Positions 7,561-16,558 of a stretch of 64,000 nt of DNA are shown here, piece after piece (position 1 is the first letter of the stretch; each line of letters begins with the position of its first letter). This stretch comes from Pseudomonas sp. B28(2017) (GTDB lineage: Bacteria > Pseudomonadota > Gammaproteobacteria > Pseudomonadales > Pseudomonadaceae): positions 1 through 64,000 of the forward strand of contig NZ_NEJH01000007.1 in the NCBI RefSeq assembly GCF_002113025.1, in the 5' to 3' direction. The position numbers were made by a program, and so were the translations under genes. The notes beneath the pieces were generated by a model, which saw only the letters and a program-made list of their open reading frames with translations, was not told the DNA's origin and did not search any database.

Positions 7561-10500
7561 TAGATACGTTCCATCTTCGGTAACCACACACGAATCAGCG
7601 AAAACAGGCGATCCAGGTCGATGGGCTTGGCCAGGTAATCGTTGGCTCCGGCCTGCAGGCAGCGCTCCTGATCGTCCTTCATGGCCTTGGCGGTCACCGC
7701 GATGATCGGCAGCTTGCGCCAGCGCGGGTCCTTGCGGATTGCAACAGTGGCTTCGAAACCATCCATCTGCGGCATCATCACGTCCATCAACACCAGATCG
7801 ATGTCCTCCACTTCATTCAATCGTTCAATCGCTTCGCAGCCGTTGCGGCCAATGACCACGACTGCGCCCTTTTGCTCCAGCGCGCTGGTGAGGGCGAAAA
7901 TGTTGCGCACATCGTCGTCCACCAGCAGCACCTTGCGGCCTTCGAAGACCTTGTCGCGGCTGCGGGCGACCTTGAGCATCTTCTGCCGCTCATGGGACAA
8001 CCGCGATTCGACTTGGTGCAGAAAAAGCGTCACCTCGTCCAACAGCCGCTCCGGAGAGCGTGCCCCCTTGATGATGATCGAACGCGAATACTTGCGCAGC
8101 TCGGCCTCTTCATTGCGGGTCAGGTTGCGCCCGGTATAGACGATGACGGGCGGAAAGGAGCAGATGTCTTCGGTGGACATGCGCTTGAGCAGGTCACTGC
8201 CGAGCATGTCGGGCAGTTTGAGGTCGATGATCATGCAATCGAATACGCACGTGCGTAGCAGGTCCAGCGCCTCCTGTGCCAGACCAACGGCGGTGATCTC
8301 GATGTCATCGTCGCCGATCAGGCGGGCAATGCTGGCGCGCTGCAAGTCGTCGTCCTCGACCAGCAGCACGCGCTTGACCTTCTGGGTCAGCTTGGCCTCA
8401 AGACGGGCAAACACATCCTTGAGTTCTTCGCGAGTGGTCGGTTTGACCGCATAGCCAACAGCGCCCAGGTGCATCGCCGCTTCGATGCGGTCTTCGACCG
8501 AAATCACATGCACCGGGATATGCCGGGTTTCGGCGTGTTCCTTCAGGCGTTGCAGCACGGTCAGGCCGGAATGATCCGGAAGGCGCATGTCCAGCAGGAT
8601 CGCATCGGGGATGAACGTCCTGGCCAGGTCGTAGCCTTCGTCGGCGCCATGGGCCACCAGGCACTGATAACCCAGTTCATGGGCAAGGTCGTAGAGGATG
8701 TGCGCAAAGTTCGCTTCATCTTCCACCACCAGAATGCAGCGGCTGCTGAACGGACCGTTGTTGCGATCGTCGTCGAAACGCGGAATATCGACTTCGGCTA
8801 TCAGTGGCGACAGCGTGGACGGCAATACCCTCGGCGCAGCCGCCACAGGAGCGGCCCGCATCGGTTCAACTGGCACTTCACCGGGTTCTACATAGTGTTG
8901 CGGCAAGACCAGGGTAAACACACTGCCCTGCCCCGACGCGCTGGTCACACTGATGGAGCCGCCGAGCAAGGCCGCCAGATCACGGGAGATCGACAAACCC
9001 AGCCCGGTGCCGCCATAACGCCGGTTGGTGGTGCCATCGGCCTGACGGAACGCTTCGAAGATGCTTTCGTGCTGATCTGGCGCAATGCCAATCCCGGAAT
9101 CACGGACGCTGAATGCGATGCCGTCGTTCGGCGCAGGGGCAACAGACAGGCTGACACTGCCGCTTTCCGTGAATTTCAGCGCGTTGGACAGCAGGTTCTT
9201 GAGGACTTGCTCCAGACGCTGGTGGTCGGTGAACAGCGTCAGCGGCGCCCCCTCCTGCATATCCACCTGAAAATCCAGCTGCTTGTCCGTGGCCAATGGC
9301 TGGAACAGGTCATGCAAGGCATCCACCAGGCGCACCACGCTGGTGCTCTCTGGACGGATTTCCAGTTTTCCGGCCTCGACTTTGGAAATATCCAGAATGT
9401 CGTTGATCAGGTGGAGCAAGTCATTGCCGGCAGAGTAGATCGACTCGGCGAACTTGACCTGCTCGGCGCTGAGGTTTTGCTCCGGGTTTTGCGCTAACAG
9501 CCTGGCCAGGATCAACGAGCTGTTCAGCGGTGTGCGCAACTCGTGGGACATGTTGGCGAGGAATTCGGACTTGTACTTGCTTGAGCGCTGCAACTCGATC
9601 GCGCGCTCTTCGAGTTGAATCTGCGCCTGGTTGAGCTCGGTGTTCTTCAAGTCCATGGCATCACGCTGATCGGCCAGCACCTGCGCCTGCTCGGCGAGTT
9701 GTTCATTGGTTTGTTCAAGCTCCACCTGCTGGGTTTCCAGGTGCGCTTGCGATTCCTGGAGAATCCGCGACTGCTCTTCGAGCTCTTCGTTGGCGGTCTT
9801 GAGCTCTTCTTGCTGCACTTGCAGTTCTTCGTTGAGCTGTTGGGTTTCGGCCAACACTTCCTGCAGACGCTGACGATAGCGCGCGGCCTCGATGGAGGTA
9901 CCGATGTTGCTGGATATCAGTTCCAGCAGTTCGGTGTCGCGGTCACTCAGCGGACGTAAAAAGCCCAGTTCGATTACGCCATTGACCCGGTCGTCGTCAC
10001 TGGTCGGCACCACCAGCACGCTGCGCGGCAAACCTTCGCCGAGACCGGAGCTGACCTTGAAATAATCGCCCGGCACCTCGTCGAGGCGAATCAGCCGCGC
10101 TTGTTGCGCCACCTGGCCGACAATGCCTTCGTCGCTGTAGATCTGTTGTCCACGGGCTTCCTGTTCACGGGAGAAACCATAGGAGGCAATGCGTTTGAGA
10201 CCTCCATGATCTTCCCGGACATAAATCGCCCCCACGGCGCTGCCCAGGTACTGCGCGCAAAATTGCAGGATGTTGCGTCCCAGCAGGTCAAGGCTCAATT
10301 GCCCCAGCACCTGCTCCGCGAGCTCGGTCTGGCCGTTACGCAGCCAGGCCTGCTGCTCCAGGCGATGGGCGCTGGCTTGCTGGGCCGCGAGATTGACGCT
10401 GTAGCTTTGCGAAAGATTGAGCAGATCGCGGCGCCCGACATACGCCAGCAAGCCGCTGACGCCGGCAATGAACAACAGATAGAGGCTGATGCTCCAGACC

Positions 10501-11051
10501 GTGCTCTGCCGCACGTCTTCATTGCGAGCGGTGCGCAACTGCTGTTCGGTGTCGATCACTTCCTCGAACTGTTTGCGAATTTCATCGGTCAGGCGTTTGC
10601 CGCGTCCGGCCTTGACCACGGCGCGATAGTCACCGCCGCTGCGCTGCAAATCGATCAACGATTGCGCATAGTTGGCCCATTCCATCTGCAATGCCTGCAA
10701 CCGCAGCAGGCGGTCGGCTTGCACCGGATTATCGGCAGTCAGCTCGAGCAAGGTGTTGAGGGCCACGGCAATTCGCGGCTTGGCGGTTTCATAGGGATCG
10801 AGGAAATGTTCGTCGCCGCTGAGCAGGAAACCGCGCATCCCGGTTTCCAGGTCCACGGTCAGCTTGACCGCTTCATTGGCGTTATTGATCACCCGGTCGG
10901 TGTGTTCCACCCACTTGATCGTCGACAGCAGATAGGTGATCAGCGAAACGAAGAACACCGCGCTGATGAGGCCCAGCCCCAATGGCAGGCTGATGTTGCG
11001 GCTCAGGAGTTTATGAAATCGTTGTTCATCAACCGAGGACACTGAGGGCAT
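7560..11051 (-). CDS. Large hybrid sensor histidine kinase with three receivers
   Basis: A 1163-residue membrane kinase. Two transmembrane helices (about 22-44 and 185-205) bracket a CHASE3-like periplasmic four-helix region with the typical ETGMRGFLLSGDEHFLDPY. A GAF domain (about 240-390), a long Gln/Glu-rich coiled coil (about 390-490), HisKA (NMSHELRTPLNSS, His503) and HATPase (DSGIGIAPDQ, GTGLGLSISRDLA) follow. Three receivers come last, each with its phospho-Asp (ILLDMRLPDHSG, CMIIDLKLPDMLG, LVLMDVMMPQMDG). It is first in the operon and would feed the downstream kinase and receiver. The input signal is unknown. Confidence 0.92.
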   Translation of the reverse strand: MPSVSSVDEQRFHKLLSRNISLPLGLGLISAVFFVSLITYLLSTIKWVEHTDRVINNANEAVKLTVDLETGMRGFLLSGDEHFLDPYETAKPRIAVALNTLLELTADNPVQADRLLRLQALQMEWANYAQSLIDLQRSGGDYRAVVKAGRGKRLTDEIRKQFEEVIDTEQQLRTARNEDVRQSTVWSISLYLLFIAGVSGLLAYVGRRDLLNLSQSYSVNLAAQQASAHRLEQQAWLRNGQTELAEQVLGQLSLDLLGRNILQFCAQYLGSAVGAIYVREDHGGLKRIASYGFSREQEARGQQIYSDEGIVGQVAQQARLIRLDEVPGDYFKVSSGLGEGLPRSVLVVPTSDDDRVNGVIELGFLRPLSDRDTELLELISSNIGTSIEAARYRQRLQEVLAETQQLNEELQVQQEELKTANEELEEQSRILQESQAHLETQQVELEQTNEQLAEQAQVLADQRDAMDLKNTELNQAQIQLEERAIELQRSSKYKSEFLANMSHELRTPLNSSLILARLLAQNPEQNLSAEQVKFAESIYSAGNDLLHLINDILDISKVEAGKLEIRPESTSVVRLVDALHDLFQPLATDKQLDFQVDMQEGAPLTLFTDHQRLEQVLKNLLSNALKFTESGSVSLSVAPAPNDGIAFSVRDSGIGIAPDQHESIFEAFRQADGTTNRRYGGTGLGLSISRDLAALLGGSISVTSASGQGSVFTLVLPQHYVEPGEVPVEPMRAAPVAAAPRVLPSTLSPLIAEVDIPRFDDDRNNGPFSSRCILVVEDEANFAHILYDLAHELGYQCLVAHGADEGYDLARTFIPDAILLDMRLPDHSGLTVLQRLKEHAETRHIPVHVISVEDRIEAAMHLGAVGYAVKPTTREELKDVFARLEAKLTQKVKRVLLVEDDDLQRASIARLIGDDDIEITAVGLAQEALDLLRTCVFDCMIIDLKLPDMLGSDLLKRMSTEDICSFPPVIVYTGRNLTRNEEAELRKYSRSIIIKGARSPERLLDEVTLFLHQVESRLSHERQKMLKVARSRDKVFEGRKVLLVDDDVRNIFALTSALEQKGAVVVIGRNGCEAIERLNEVEDIDLVLMDVMMPQMDGFEATVAIRKDPRWRKLPIIAVTAKAMKDDQERCLQAGANDYLAKPIDLDRLFSLIRVWLPKMERI

Positions 11052-11307
11052 GGGGCAGGCCTTGTCGAACTGTCAGAATGCAAGGAGTTTGCCCCATACC
11101 TGGCACATTGATCCAATTTTCTGACATGTTTTCGCGCAAGGCCCTACATTCCGCTGCTCTCGTTCAGGTGCGCGGGTTATCCTTGCGTAACTTGCACTGC
11201 CATTCTTTTTCACGACGCCGGGAACTTGTCGGGATCCGCCACTTACTCATGCAAGAGGCCGGCGATTTCACTCGCCCGAAAACCCATCATTTTTCAGGAA
11301 AGCCATT

Positions 11308-11670
11308 ATGTCTTCCGCCAACGCGCCCATTATCCTCGTCGTCGAAGACGATGCCATTGTGCGCATGCTGATCGTAGACGTACTGGAGGAACTGGAATTC
11401 AAGGTGCTGGAAGCCGATGGCAGCGAACAGGCGCTGGAAATACTCAGGGACTCGAACCGGCACATTGATCTGATGATGACCGATGTGGGCTTGCCGAACA
11501 TGGACGGTCGCGAACTGGCCAATGCAGCACGTGACCTGCATCCCGCCTTGCCGATCCTGTTTGCCAGCGGGTATGCCGAAAGCATCGAAGTGCCTGAAGG
11601 CATGCACGTGATCGGCAAACCGTTCTCCATCGATCAATTACGGGACAAAGTCACAAGCCTCCTGGGGTGA
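11308..11670 (+). CDS. Single-domain response regulator
   Basis: A 120-residue CheY-like receiver without output domain: acidic pair in VVEDDAIVRML, phospho-Asp in LMMTDVGLPNMDG, Ser in FASGYAES and Lys in VIGKPFS. A CAGGAAAG motif precedes the ATG. It is divergent from the hybrid kinase across a 256-base spacer in which I recognise no operator. It resembles the receiver at 5008-5385, so both probably serve the same phosphorelay. Confidence 0.87.
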   Translation: MSSANAPIILVVEDDAIVRMLIVDVLEELEFKVLEADGSEQALEILRDSNRHIDLMMTDVGLPNMDGRELANAARDLHPALPILFASGYAESIEVPEGMHVIGKPFSIDQLRDKVTSLLG

Positions 11671-11744
11671 GCCGGCGCCCGGCTGTGGTTTAATGCGCGC
11701 CTTTTTCGTCCCAGCCCTGTCTTTGCTTCAAGGAATTCCCGCAC

Positions 11745-13037
11745 ATGAATCAGCCCCGCGCAACCAGAGTCCTGGTCATTGGTTACGTCTGGCCCGAGCC
11801 CCGCTCTTCCGCGGCCAGCGGGCATGTCATGCAAATACTCGAGGTTTTCCTGCAACAAGGCTGGGACATCACGTTCAGCAGCCCGGCAAGCTTCGGCGAA
11901 CAACGCGCCGACTTGACGGCGCTTGGCATTCGCGAAGTACCCATCGAGCTGAACAACAGCAGTTTCGACGCATTCATCAGCGAACTGGCGCCGGACATCG
12001 TGTTGTTCGATCAATTCATGATGGAGGAGCAGTTCGGCTGGCGGGTCGAGAAGCATTGTCCCGATGCCTTGCGTGTGCTCGAAAGTTGCGACCTGCAAAG
12101 CCTCAGGCAGGGTCGGCATCAACGCCTCAAGGAGCGCTTGAAGGCCAGTGAGGACAACAATGACTTCAGCGGCCTGTTCACCCCAGCGTCGCGTGAAGAA
12201 TTTGAACACATGGCCAATACCGATCTGGCGAAGCGCGAAATCGCCTCATTTTATCGTTGTGATTTGACGCTGATGGTTTCCGAGGTGGAAATCGAATTAC
12301 TGGTCGAGCAGTTCAGGATCCCGCGGAACCTGTTGCACTGGTGCCCATTGATGGTCGATCTGCCGACCAGCGCGCCAGTAGAGTACGAAGATCGCGCGCA
12401 CTTTCTGCACATCGGCAATTTTCGCCATGCCCCAAACTGGGATGCCGTGCTCTGGCTGAAAAACGCGATCTGGCCACTGATTCGCGCGCAACTGCCTGAT
12501 GCGCAGTTGCACATCTATGGCGCGTACACCCCGCCCAAGGCCACCGCCCTGCACAACGCGGCACAGGGCTTTCATGTGATGAACTGGGCAGAAGATGCCT
12601 TGCACGTGATGTCGAAGACGCGGGTGTGCCTGGCACCGCTGCGTTTTGGTGCGGGGATCAAAGGCAAGATCGTCGATGCGATGCTCTGCGGCACGCCCAA
12701 TGTCACCACGCCGGTCGGCGCGGAAGCCATGCACGGTGAAGAGCCATGGCCCGGTGCCGTAACCCGTACGGCGCGCGAGTTCGCCGATAGCGCCGTGCAA
12801 CTTTATCAAGACAAGACTCAGTGGCTTGGTGCCCAGGCGCAGGCCCGGCACTTGTTGGCCAGCCGCTACCCGCAGTCCACCCATGGTCCTGCGTTGATCG
12901 AAAGGCTGACCGAATGCCAAAGGAATCTGCCACACATCAGGCGCGATAACTTCACCGGCAGCATGTTGCGCCATCATCAACACAAAAGTACCCAGTACAT
13001 GGCGCAATGGATCGAGGCAAAGAACCGCCTCAATTAA
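11745..13037 (+). CDS. Glycosyltransferase, GT-B fold (family 1/4 type)
   Basis: A 430-residue cytoplasmic protein. The N-terminal half begins with a Rossmann strand (VLVIGYVWPEPRSSAASGH). The C-terminal half carries the donor-binding features of group 1 transferases: LHIGNFRHAPNWDAVLWL, LHIYGAYTPPKA, then KTRVCLAPLRFGAGIKGKIV and AMLCGTPNVTTPVGAEAM, the EX7E-like loop region. It probably transfers a sugar to a surface glycan; donor and acceptor are not evident. AAGGA lies about 11 bases before the ATG. It stands between the signalling genes and the mtl relic with no sugar-synthesis neighbours. Confidence 0.82.
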   Translation: MNQPRATRVLVIGYVWPEPRSSAASGHVMQILEVFLQQGWDITFSSPASFGEQRADLTALGIREVPIELNNSSFDAFISELAPDIVLFDQFMMEEQFGWRVEKHCPDALRVLESCDLQSLRQGRHQRLKERLKASEDNNDFSGLFTPASREEFEHMANTDLAKREIASFYRCDLTLMVSEVEIELLVEQFRIPRNLLHWCPLMVDLPTSAPVEYEDRAHFLHIGNFRHAPNWDAVLWLKNAIWPLIRAQLPDAQLHIYGAYTPPKATALHNAAQGFHVMNWAEDALHVMSKTRVCLAPLRFGAGIKGKIVDAMLCGTPNVTTPVGAEAMHGEEPWPGAVTRTAREFADSAVQLYQDKTQWLGAQAQARHLLASRYPQSTHGPALIERLTECQRNLPHIRRDNFTGSMLRHHQHKSTQYMAQWIEAKNRLN

Positions 13038-13107
13038 CCGGTGTGCGATACCTATGTACCCCCATGCTGAAGTGCAGCGGTTAATGTCAGCTCTTCACAC
13101 CGGTTAA
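13034..13107. repeat. 74-bp segment bounded by 12-bp perfect inverted repeats
   Basis: TTAACCGGTGTG (13034-13045) and its exact complement CACACCGGTTAA (13096-13107) enclose 50 bases. The left arm contains the TAA stop of the glycosyltransferase; the right arm abuts the broken start of mtlY. It could be a small mobile-element relic, a regulator dyad or a scar at the deletion that removed the rest of the mtl operon. The loop is too long for an ordinary terminator. Confidence 0.55.
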
Positions 13108-13898
13108 ACTAATCATCAATTACTCCTCGGCATCGACTGCCGCACCCAAGGCACCAAAGCCATCATCCTCGACGCGGCCAGCGTCGATGGCCAGTCGATC
13201 CTCGGCATTGGCGTGTCCGGCTAACAACATGGCCTGGTGCTGCTCGACGATCAGGGCAAGGTGCTGCGTCCGGCCAAACTGTTATGGACCAAAGAGCAGC
13301 ACCCCGAGGTGTTTTCCCGCATCGCCCGCATGTTGCTACCCCACGACCGGACCTCGACATCGATCAGTTCAACGCACTCGTTGCCAGTGCGCCAATCGGT
13401 GCCGAAGGCGTGAGCATGCTGCCGTTCTTCAACGGCGAGCGGGTGCCCGCCCTGCCCCATGCCAGCGCCAGCCTGTCGGGCTTGACCATGACCAACCTGA
13501 CCCGGGCCAACCTGTGCCGCGCTGTGGTCGAAGGCACGACGTTTGGATTGCGTTACGGACTGGACCTGCTACGCCACAATGGCTTACAAAGCCGCAGCAT
13601 CTGCCTGATCGGCGGCGGCTCGAAAAGTGCGGTCTGGCGGCAAATCATCGCCGACACCATGAATACAGCAGTGGTCTGCACCGAACAATGCGAAGCCGCG
13701 GCCCTCGGTGCAGCGATTCAGGCGGCCTGGTGCGTATCCCGGGCGGACGGGCGCGAAGACAGCCTGGCCGACTTGTGCGAGCGCTGCGTGAAACTCGACC
13801 CGGCCAGTGAAGCCCTGCCGATCGCCGACAATGTGCAAGCCTGTCAGCAGGCTTATGAACGCTATCGACAGCTTGTCGCAACCCAATTTGAAGAGTGA
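13108..13898 (+). pseudogene. mtlY: Broken xylulokinase of the mannitol operon
   Basis: Residues read as a FGGY xylulokinase but with several lesions. There is no start codon before the opening LLLGIDCRTQGTKAIILD. A TAA at 13222-13224 replaces the Gln of the GVSGQQHG motif. Near 13277 the text jumps from VLRPAKL to LWTKEQHPEV, losing roughly 40 residues, and near 13345 from MLLPHD to DLDIDQFNALVASAP, losing roughly 150 residues and changing frame. The C-terminal third (ICLIGGGSKSAVWRQII, EAAALGAAIQA) reads cleanly to TGA. About 260 of some 490 residues remain, so no kinase can be made. Confidence 0.85.
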
Positions 13899-13904
13899 AC
13901 GACT

Positions 13905-14849
13905 ATGTACCTGGTGTGTGGCGAAGCGCTGTTCGATTTTTTCAGTGAAAACGACGCCAGCGGTATGGCGTCCAAAGTGAATTTCAAAGCCATTGCCGGC
14001 GGCTCGCCGTTCAACGTGGCAGTGGGATTGTGCCGGTTGGGCGTGGACGCGGCACTGTTGGCCGGGTTGTCCAGCGACTACCTGGGCCGGCGCTTGCTGC
14101 ACGTGTTGCAGGATGAAGGCGTACGCCAGGATTTCCTGGTGGATTTTGCCGCGCCGACCACCCTGGCGATGGTCGCGGTCGGGGCCAATGGCTCGCCGCA
14201 GTACAGCTTCCGGGGCGAAGGCTGCGCGGATCGACAATTGAAGCCGGAGCACCTGCCGACACTCGGGCCTGAGGTTCGCGGCCTGCATATCGGCTCGTTT
14301 TCCCTGGTGGTGCAGCCGATTGCCGATACCCTATTGGCATTGGTGCGCCGGGAAAGCGGACAGCGCCTGATCAGCCTCGATCCGAACGTGCGCCTGAACC
14401 CGGAGCCGGACATTGAACTCTGGCGCAAGCGTATCGCGACGTTGGTAGAGCTGGCTGACCTGATCAAGGTCAGCGACGAGGACCTGCATCTGTTGTATCC
14501 CGGCCAGGAACCGGCGCAGGTGATCGAGGGCTGGTTGCAGCACCGCTGTCAGCTGGTGTTCCTGACCCGGGGCGGCGAAGGCGCGACCGTGTTCAGCCGG
14601 GCCCATGGTTCATGGTCGGCTCCCGCCCGTCCGGTAAAAATCGCCGACACCGTGGGCGCGGGCGATACCTTTCAGGCGGCGCTGATTACCTGGCTGACCG
14701 AACAGCAGCTGGATTCGGTGGAGGGTGTGCAGCAACTTGGCCGCGAGCAGATCGACCGCATGCTGAAGTTCGCGATGCAGGCGGCCGCGTTGACGTGCAG
14801 CAAGACCGGGCCGGATTTGCCTTATCGGCAGCAGTTGGAAATGCGCTGA
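13905..14849 (+). CDS. mtlZ: PfkB-family fructokinase
   Basis: A 314-residue sugar kinase of the PfkB/ribokinase fold. It has the N-terminal GGSPFNVAVGLCRLG substrate motif and the C-terminal DTVGAGDTFQAALI signature with its catalytic Asp. In P. fluorescens the mannitol operon ends mtlD-mtlY-mtlZ; MtlZ phosphorylates the fructose made by mannitol dehydrogenase. Here it follows the broken mtlY by 6 bases and the transporter and dehydrogenase genes are absent from the window, so it looks like an orphan. The frame itself is intact. Confidence 0.83.
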   Translation: MYLVCGEALFDFFSENDASGMASKVNFKAIAGGSPFNVAVGLCRLGVDAALLAGLSSDYLGRRLLHVLQDEGVRQDFLVDFAAPTTLAMVAVGANGSPQYSFRGEGCADRQLKPEHLPTLGPEVRGLHIGSFSLVVQPIADTLLALVRRESGQRLISLDPNVRLNPEPDIELWRKRIATLVELADLIKVSDEDLHLLYPGQEPAQVIEGWLQHRCQLVFLTRGGEGATVFSRAHGSWSAPARPVKIADTVGAGDTFQAALITWLTEQQLDSVEGVQQLGREQIDRMLKFAMQAAALTCSKTGPDLPYRQQLEMR

Positions 14850-14940
14850 CTTTCTATCAAGCACCCGATGGTCTTAACTGATACACAGGATCGCGCAATC
14901 GCGACAGGCGGCGTTTAGCCGGGTTAACCCTCGCTTAACC

Positions 14941-14969
14941 GTGCGGTCCAACACTTCACTGGACCGCAC
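14941..14969. other. Strong hairpin between mtlZ and the DUF2790 gene
   Basis: Two perfect 10-base arms, GTGCGGTCCA (14941-14950) and TGGACCGCAC (14960-14969), enclose 9 bases. No T run follows, so it is not a typical intrinsic terminator. It lies 86 bases before the next start and may be a 5'-leader structure or an operator. A smaller dyad, TCGCGCAATCGCGA, sits near 14891-14904. Confidence 0.5.
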
Positions 14970-15054
14970 GCCCTCAGACTGTTCTGACGCCCAGTGCGGC
15001 AAGTTCGACAAGCCACACATCGAACTGACTTTCCGTTCGCACCGGAGATCGCTG

Positions 15055-15321
15055 ATGAACACTCGCACCCTGCTGGTTACCACCGCCCTTGCCTGCACCG
15101 CGTTTGCCGGCCTGGCTCAGGCCAATGACACCACTACCTCTCAAGCCGTGCCCTATCACTACGGCATGCCATTGCATGTCAGCAAAGTGATTTCACTGAC
15201 CGAGCCCGACACCCTGGAGTGCAAAGTGGTGAAGGCCGAAATGATATACATCGATGACACGGGAAAACCGGCAGAAATTACCTACCGTAAACTTTCCGAC
15301 GCCTGCGAGAACCAAGGCTGA
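15055..15321 (+). CDS. DUF2790 small secreted protein
   Basis: An 88-residue protein with a clear signal peptide (MNTRTLLVTTALACTAFAGL, cleavage after AQA) and a short mature part with the DUF2790 features SLTEPDTLECKVVKAEMIYI and ITYRKLSDAC. The family is largely confined to Pseudomonas and its role is not established. The ATG at 15055 is chosen over an upstream one because GGAG lies 7 bases before it and the signal peptide starts there. Confidence 0.82.
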   Translation: MNTRTLLVTTALACTAFAGLAQANDTTTSQAVPYHYGMPLHVSKVISLTEPDTLECKVVKAEMIYIDDTGKPAEITYRKLSDACENQG

Positions 15322-15324
15322 CTG

Positions 15325-15481
15325 AAACGTCTGTTGGAGATTGGCCTTACCGGGTTTTGGCGAATGGCTCAACGGCCACGCCAGGCCGGACATTTTACTG
15401 GCCGTCGGGCTTGAACTGGCGCTGGGCCTGGTGTTATTCCAGACCCGGCGCGTATCGGTGGAACTCGAAACCGAAGGTTAA
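15325..15481 (+). pseudogene. Possible frameshifted relic of a small membrane protein
   Basis: A 42-residue stretch from about 15353 reads GFGEWLNGHARPDILLAVGL followed by ELALGLVLFQ and a charged tail up to TAA at 15479-15481. Upstream, one frame away, RLLEIGLTGF fits as its continuation, as if one base had been gained or lost. There is no start codon or ribosome site and the tail overlaps the DUF1652 stop. I do not recognise the family; chance is possible. Confidence 0.3.
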
Positions 15482-15744
15482 AGCGCCTTGCCCAGCATCG
15501 AGTGCGGCTCGACCTCTACGTGGTGCTGTCTGGAGCGCAGTTGGGCAATCAATTCGTTTATTTCCCGGCAACCATTGAGCCCGGAGGCATCGATGCCGCT
15601 GACCAATAAATCCAGGTGATCGGTTTGCCCGTCGGCATAGACTTTGACGGTCATTGACAGATCCGGTGACAGCGTGCACTGGCAGCGCTTGGGTAGAAAA
15701 CTGCTTTCGATGATGTTTCGAAGTTCCAGGGCAGAAAGAAACAT
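15478..15744 (-). CDS. DUF1652 domain protein
   Basis: An 88-residue cytoplasmic protein opening MFLSALELRNIIESSFLPKR, the hallmark of the Pseudomonas DUF1652 family, with LSMTVKVYADG and VSGIDASGLNGCREINELI following. Function is unknown. The ATG at 15744 is preceded by AAAGGAGA at a 6 to 8 base spacing, much better than the upstream alternative. Its stop overlaps the possible relic on the other strand. Confidence 0.82.
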   Translation of the reverse strand: MFLSALELRNIIESSFLPKRCQCTLSPDLSMTVKVYADGQTDHLDLLVSGIDASGLNGCREINELIAQLRSRQHHVEVEPHSMLGKAL

Positions 15745-16025
15745 GGCGACTCTCTCCTTTGTGAGACTGCCAATAACGCTCAATGCTCGCTCATATGAAA
15801 TCCCGGCAAGCTTCAAGGACAGCTACAGCATAAAACATGCCCTGAATTTCGCTGTGCAGCTCATCGGCAATTCAAGGGTTTAGGCAAGTCATATGTAAAA
15901 CGTACCATGCAGTTTGCAATAATCGCCCCTTGCAACCCTGCAATTTGCACACTGGACGCCCCGGATTTGCATTCACTGCACACGACAGTGAGAATGCCGC
16001 CCTTCACTTCAAGCAAGGAGGCATC

Positions 16026-16508
16026 ATGAGTTCTTTGACCGTTAATGCTTGCGCAGCGCTATTCGCACTGGGGCTTGCTGGCGTGGCGAACGCCGCCAAA
16101 CTCGAAGAAACCGCGCCCTATCCGAAGGCCGAGAGCGGGTTTACCCGCCAAGTGATTCACCTCGCGCCACAGCCCCGGGAAGACGACTTCCAGGTCGAGA
16201 TCCTGGCCGGCAAAACAATGACCGTAGACTGCAATCACCCGCGACTGGGCGGCACCCTCGAGGAGAAAAATCTCGAGGGTTGGGGCTACCCGTTCTATCG
16301 CCTGGAAAAAGTCATTGGCCCGATGAGCACGTTGATGGCCTGCCCGGAGGGCACGAGCAAACAGGATTTCGTACCGGTGGGCGGTGACGGCTTCCTGCTG
16401 CGTTACAACAGCAAGCTGCCGCTCGTGCTGTACGTACCCAAGGACATCGAAGTGCGCTACCGAATCTGGTCGGCGTCGGACAAGGTCGAGAAAGCCATTC
16501 GGGAATGA
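16026..16508 (+). CDS. eco: Ecotin, periplasmic serine protease inhibitor
   Basis: 160 residues, the normal ecotin length. A signal peptide (cleaved after ANA, about residue 23) precedes KLEETAPYPKAESGFTRQVI, the conserved LAGKTMTVDCNHPRLGG region, the reactive-site loop STLMACPEG with P1 Met, and the C-terminal VYVPKDIEVRYRIW strand. The two cysteines of the loop disulfide are present. Ecotin dimers inhibit trypsin-like and related proteases in the periplasm. AAGGAGG sits just upstream of the ATG. Confidence 0.95.
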   Translation: MSSLTVNACAALFALGLAGVANAAKLEETAPYPKAESGFTRQVIHLAPQPREDDFQVEILAGKTMTVDCNHPRLGGTLEEKNLEGWGYPFYRLEKVIGPMSTLMACPEGTSKQDFVPVGGDGFLLRYNSKLPLVLYVPKDIEVRYRIWSASDKVEKAIRE

Positions 16509-16558
16509 CCCATCCATCTGAAGAACCCTGTGGCGTCCGCTGGCGGCCTGCGCAAGCA

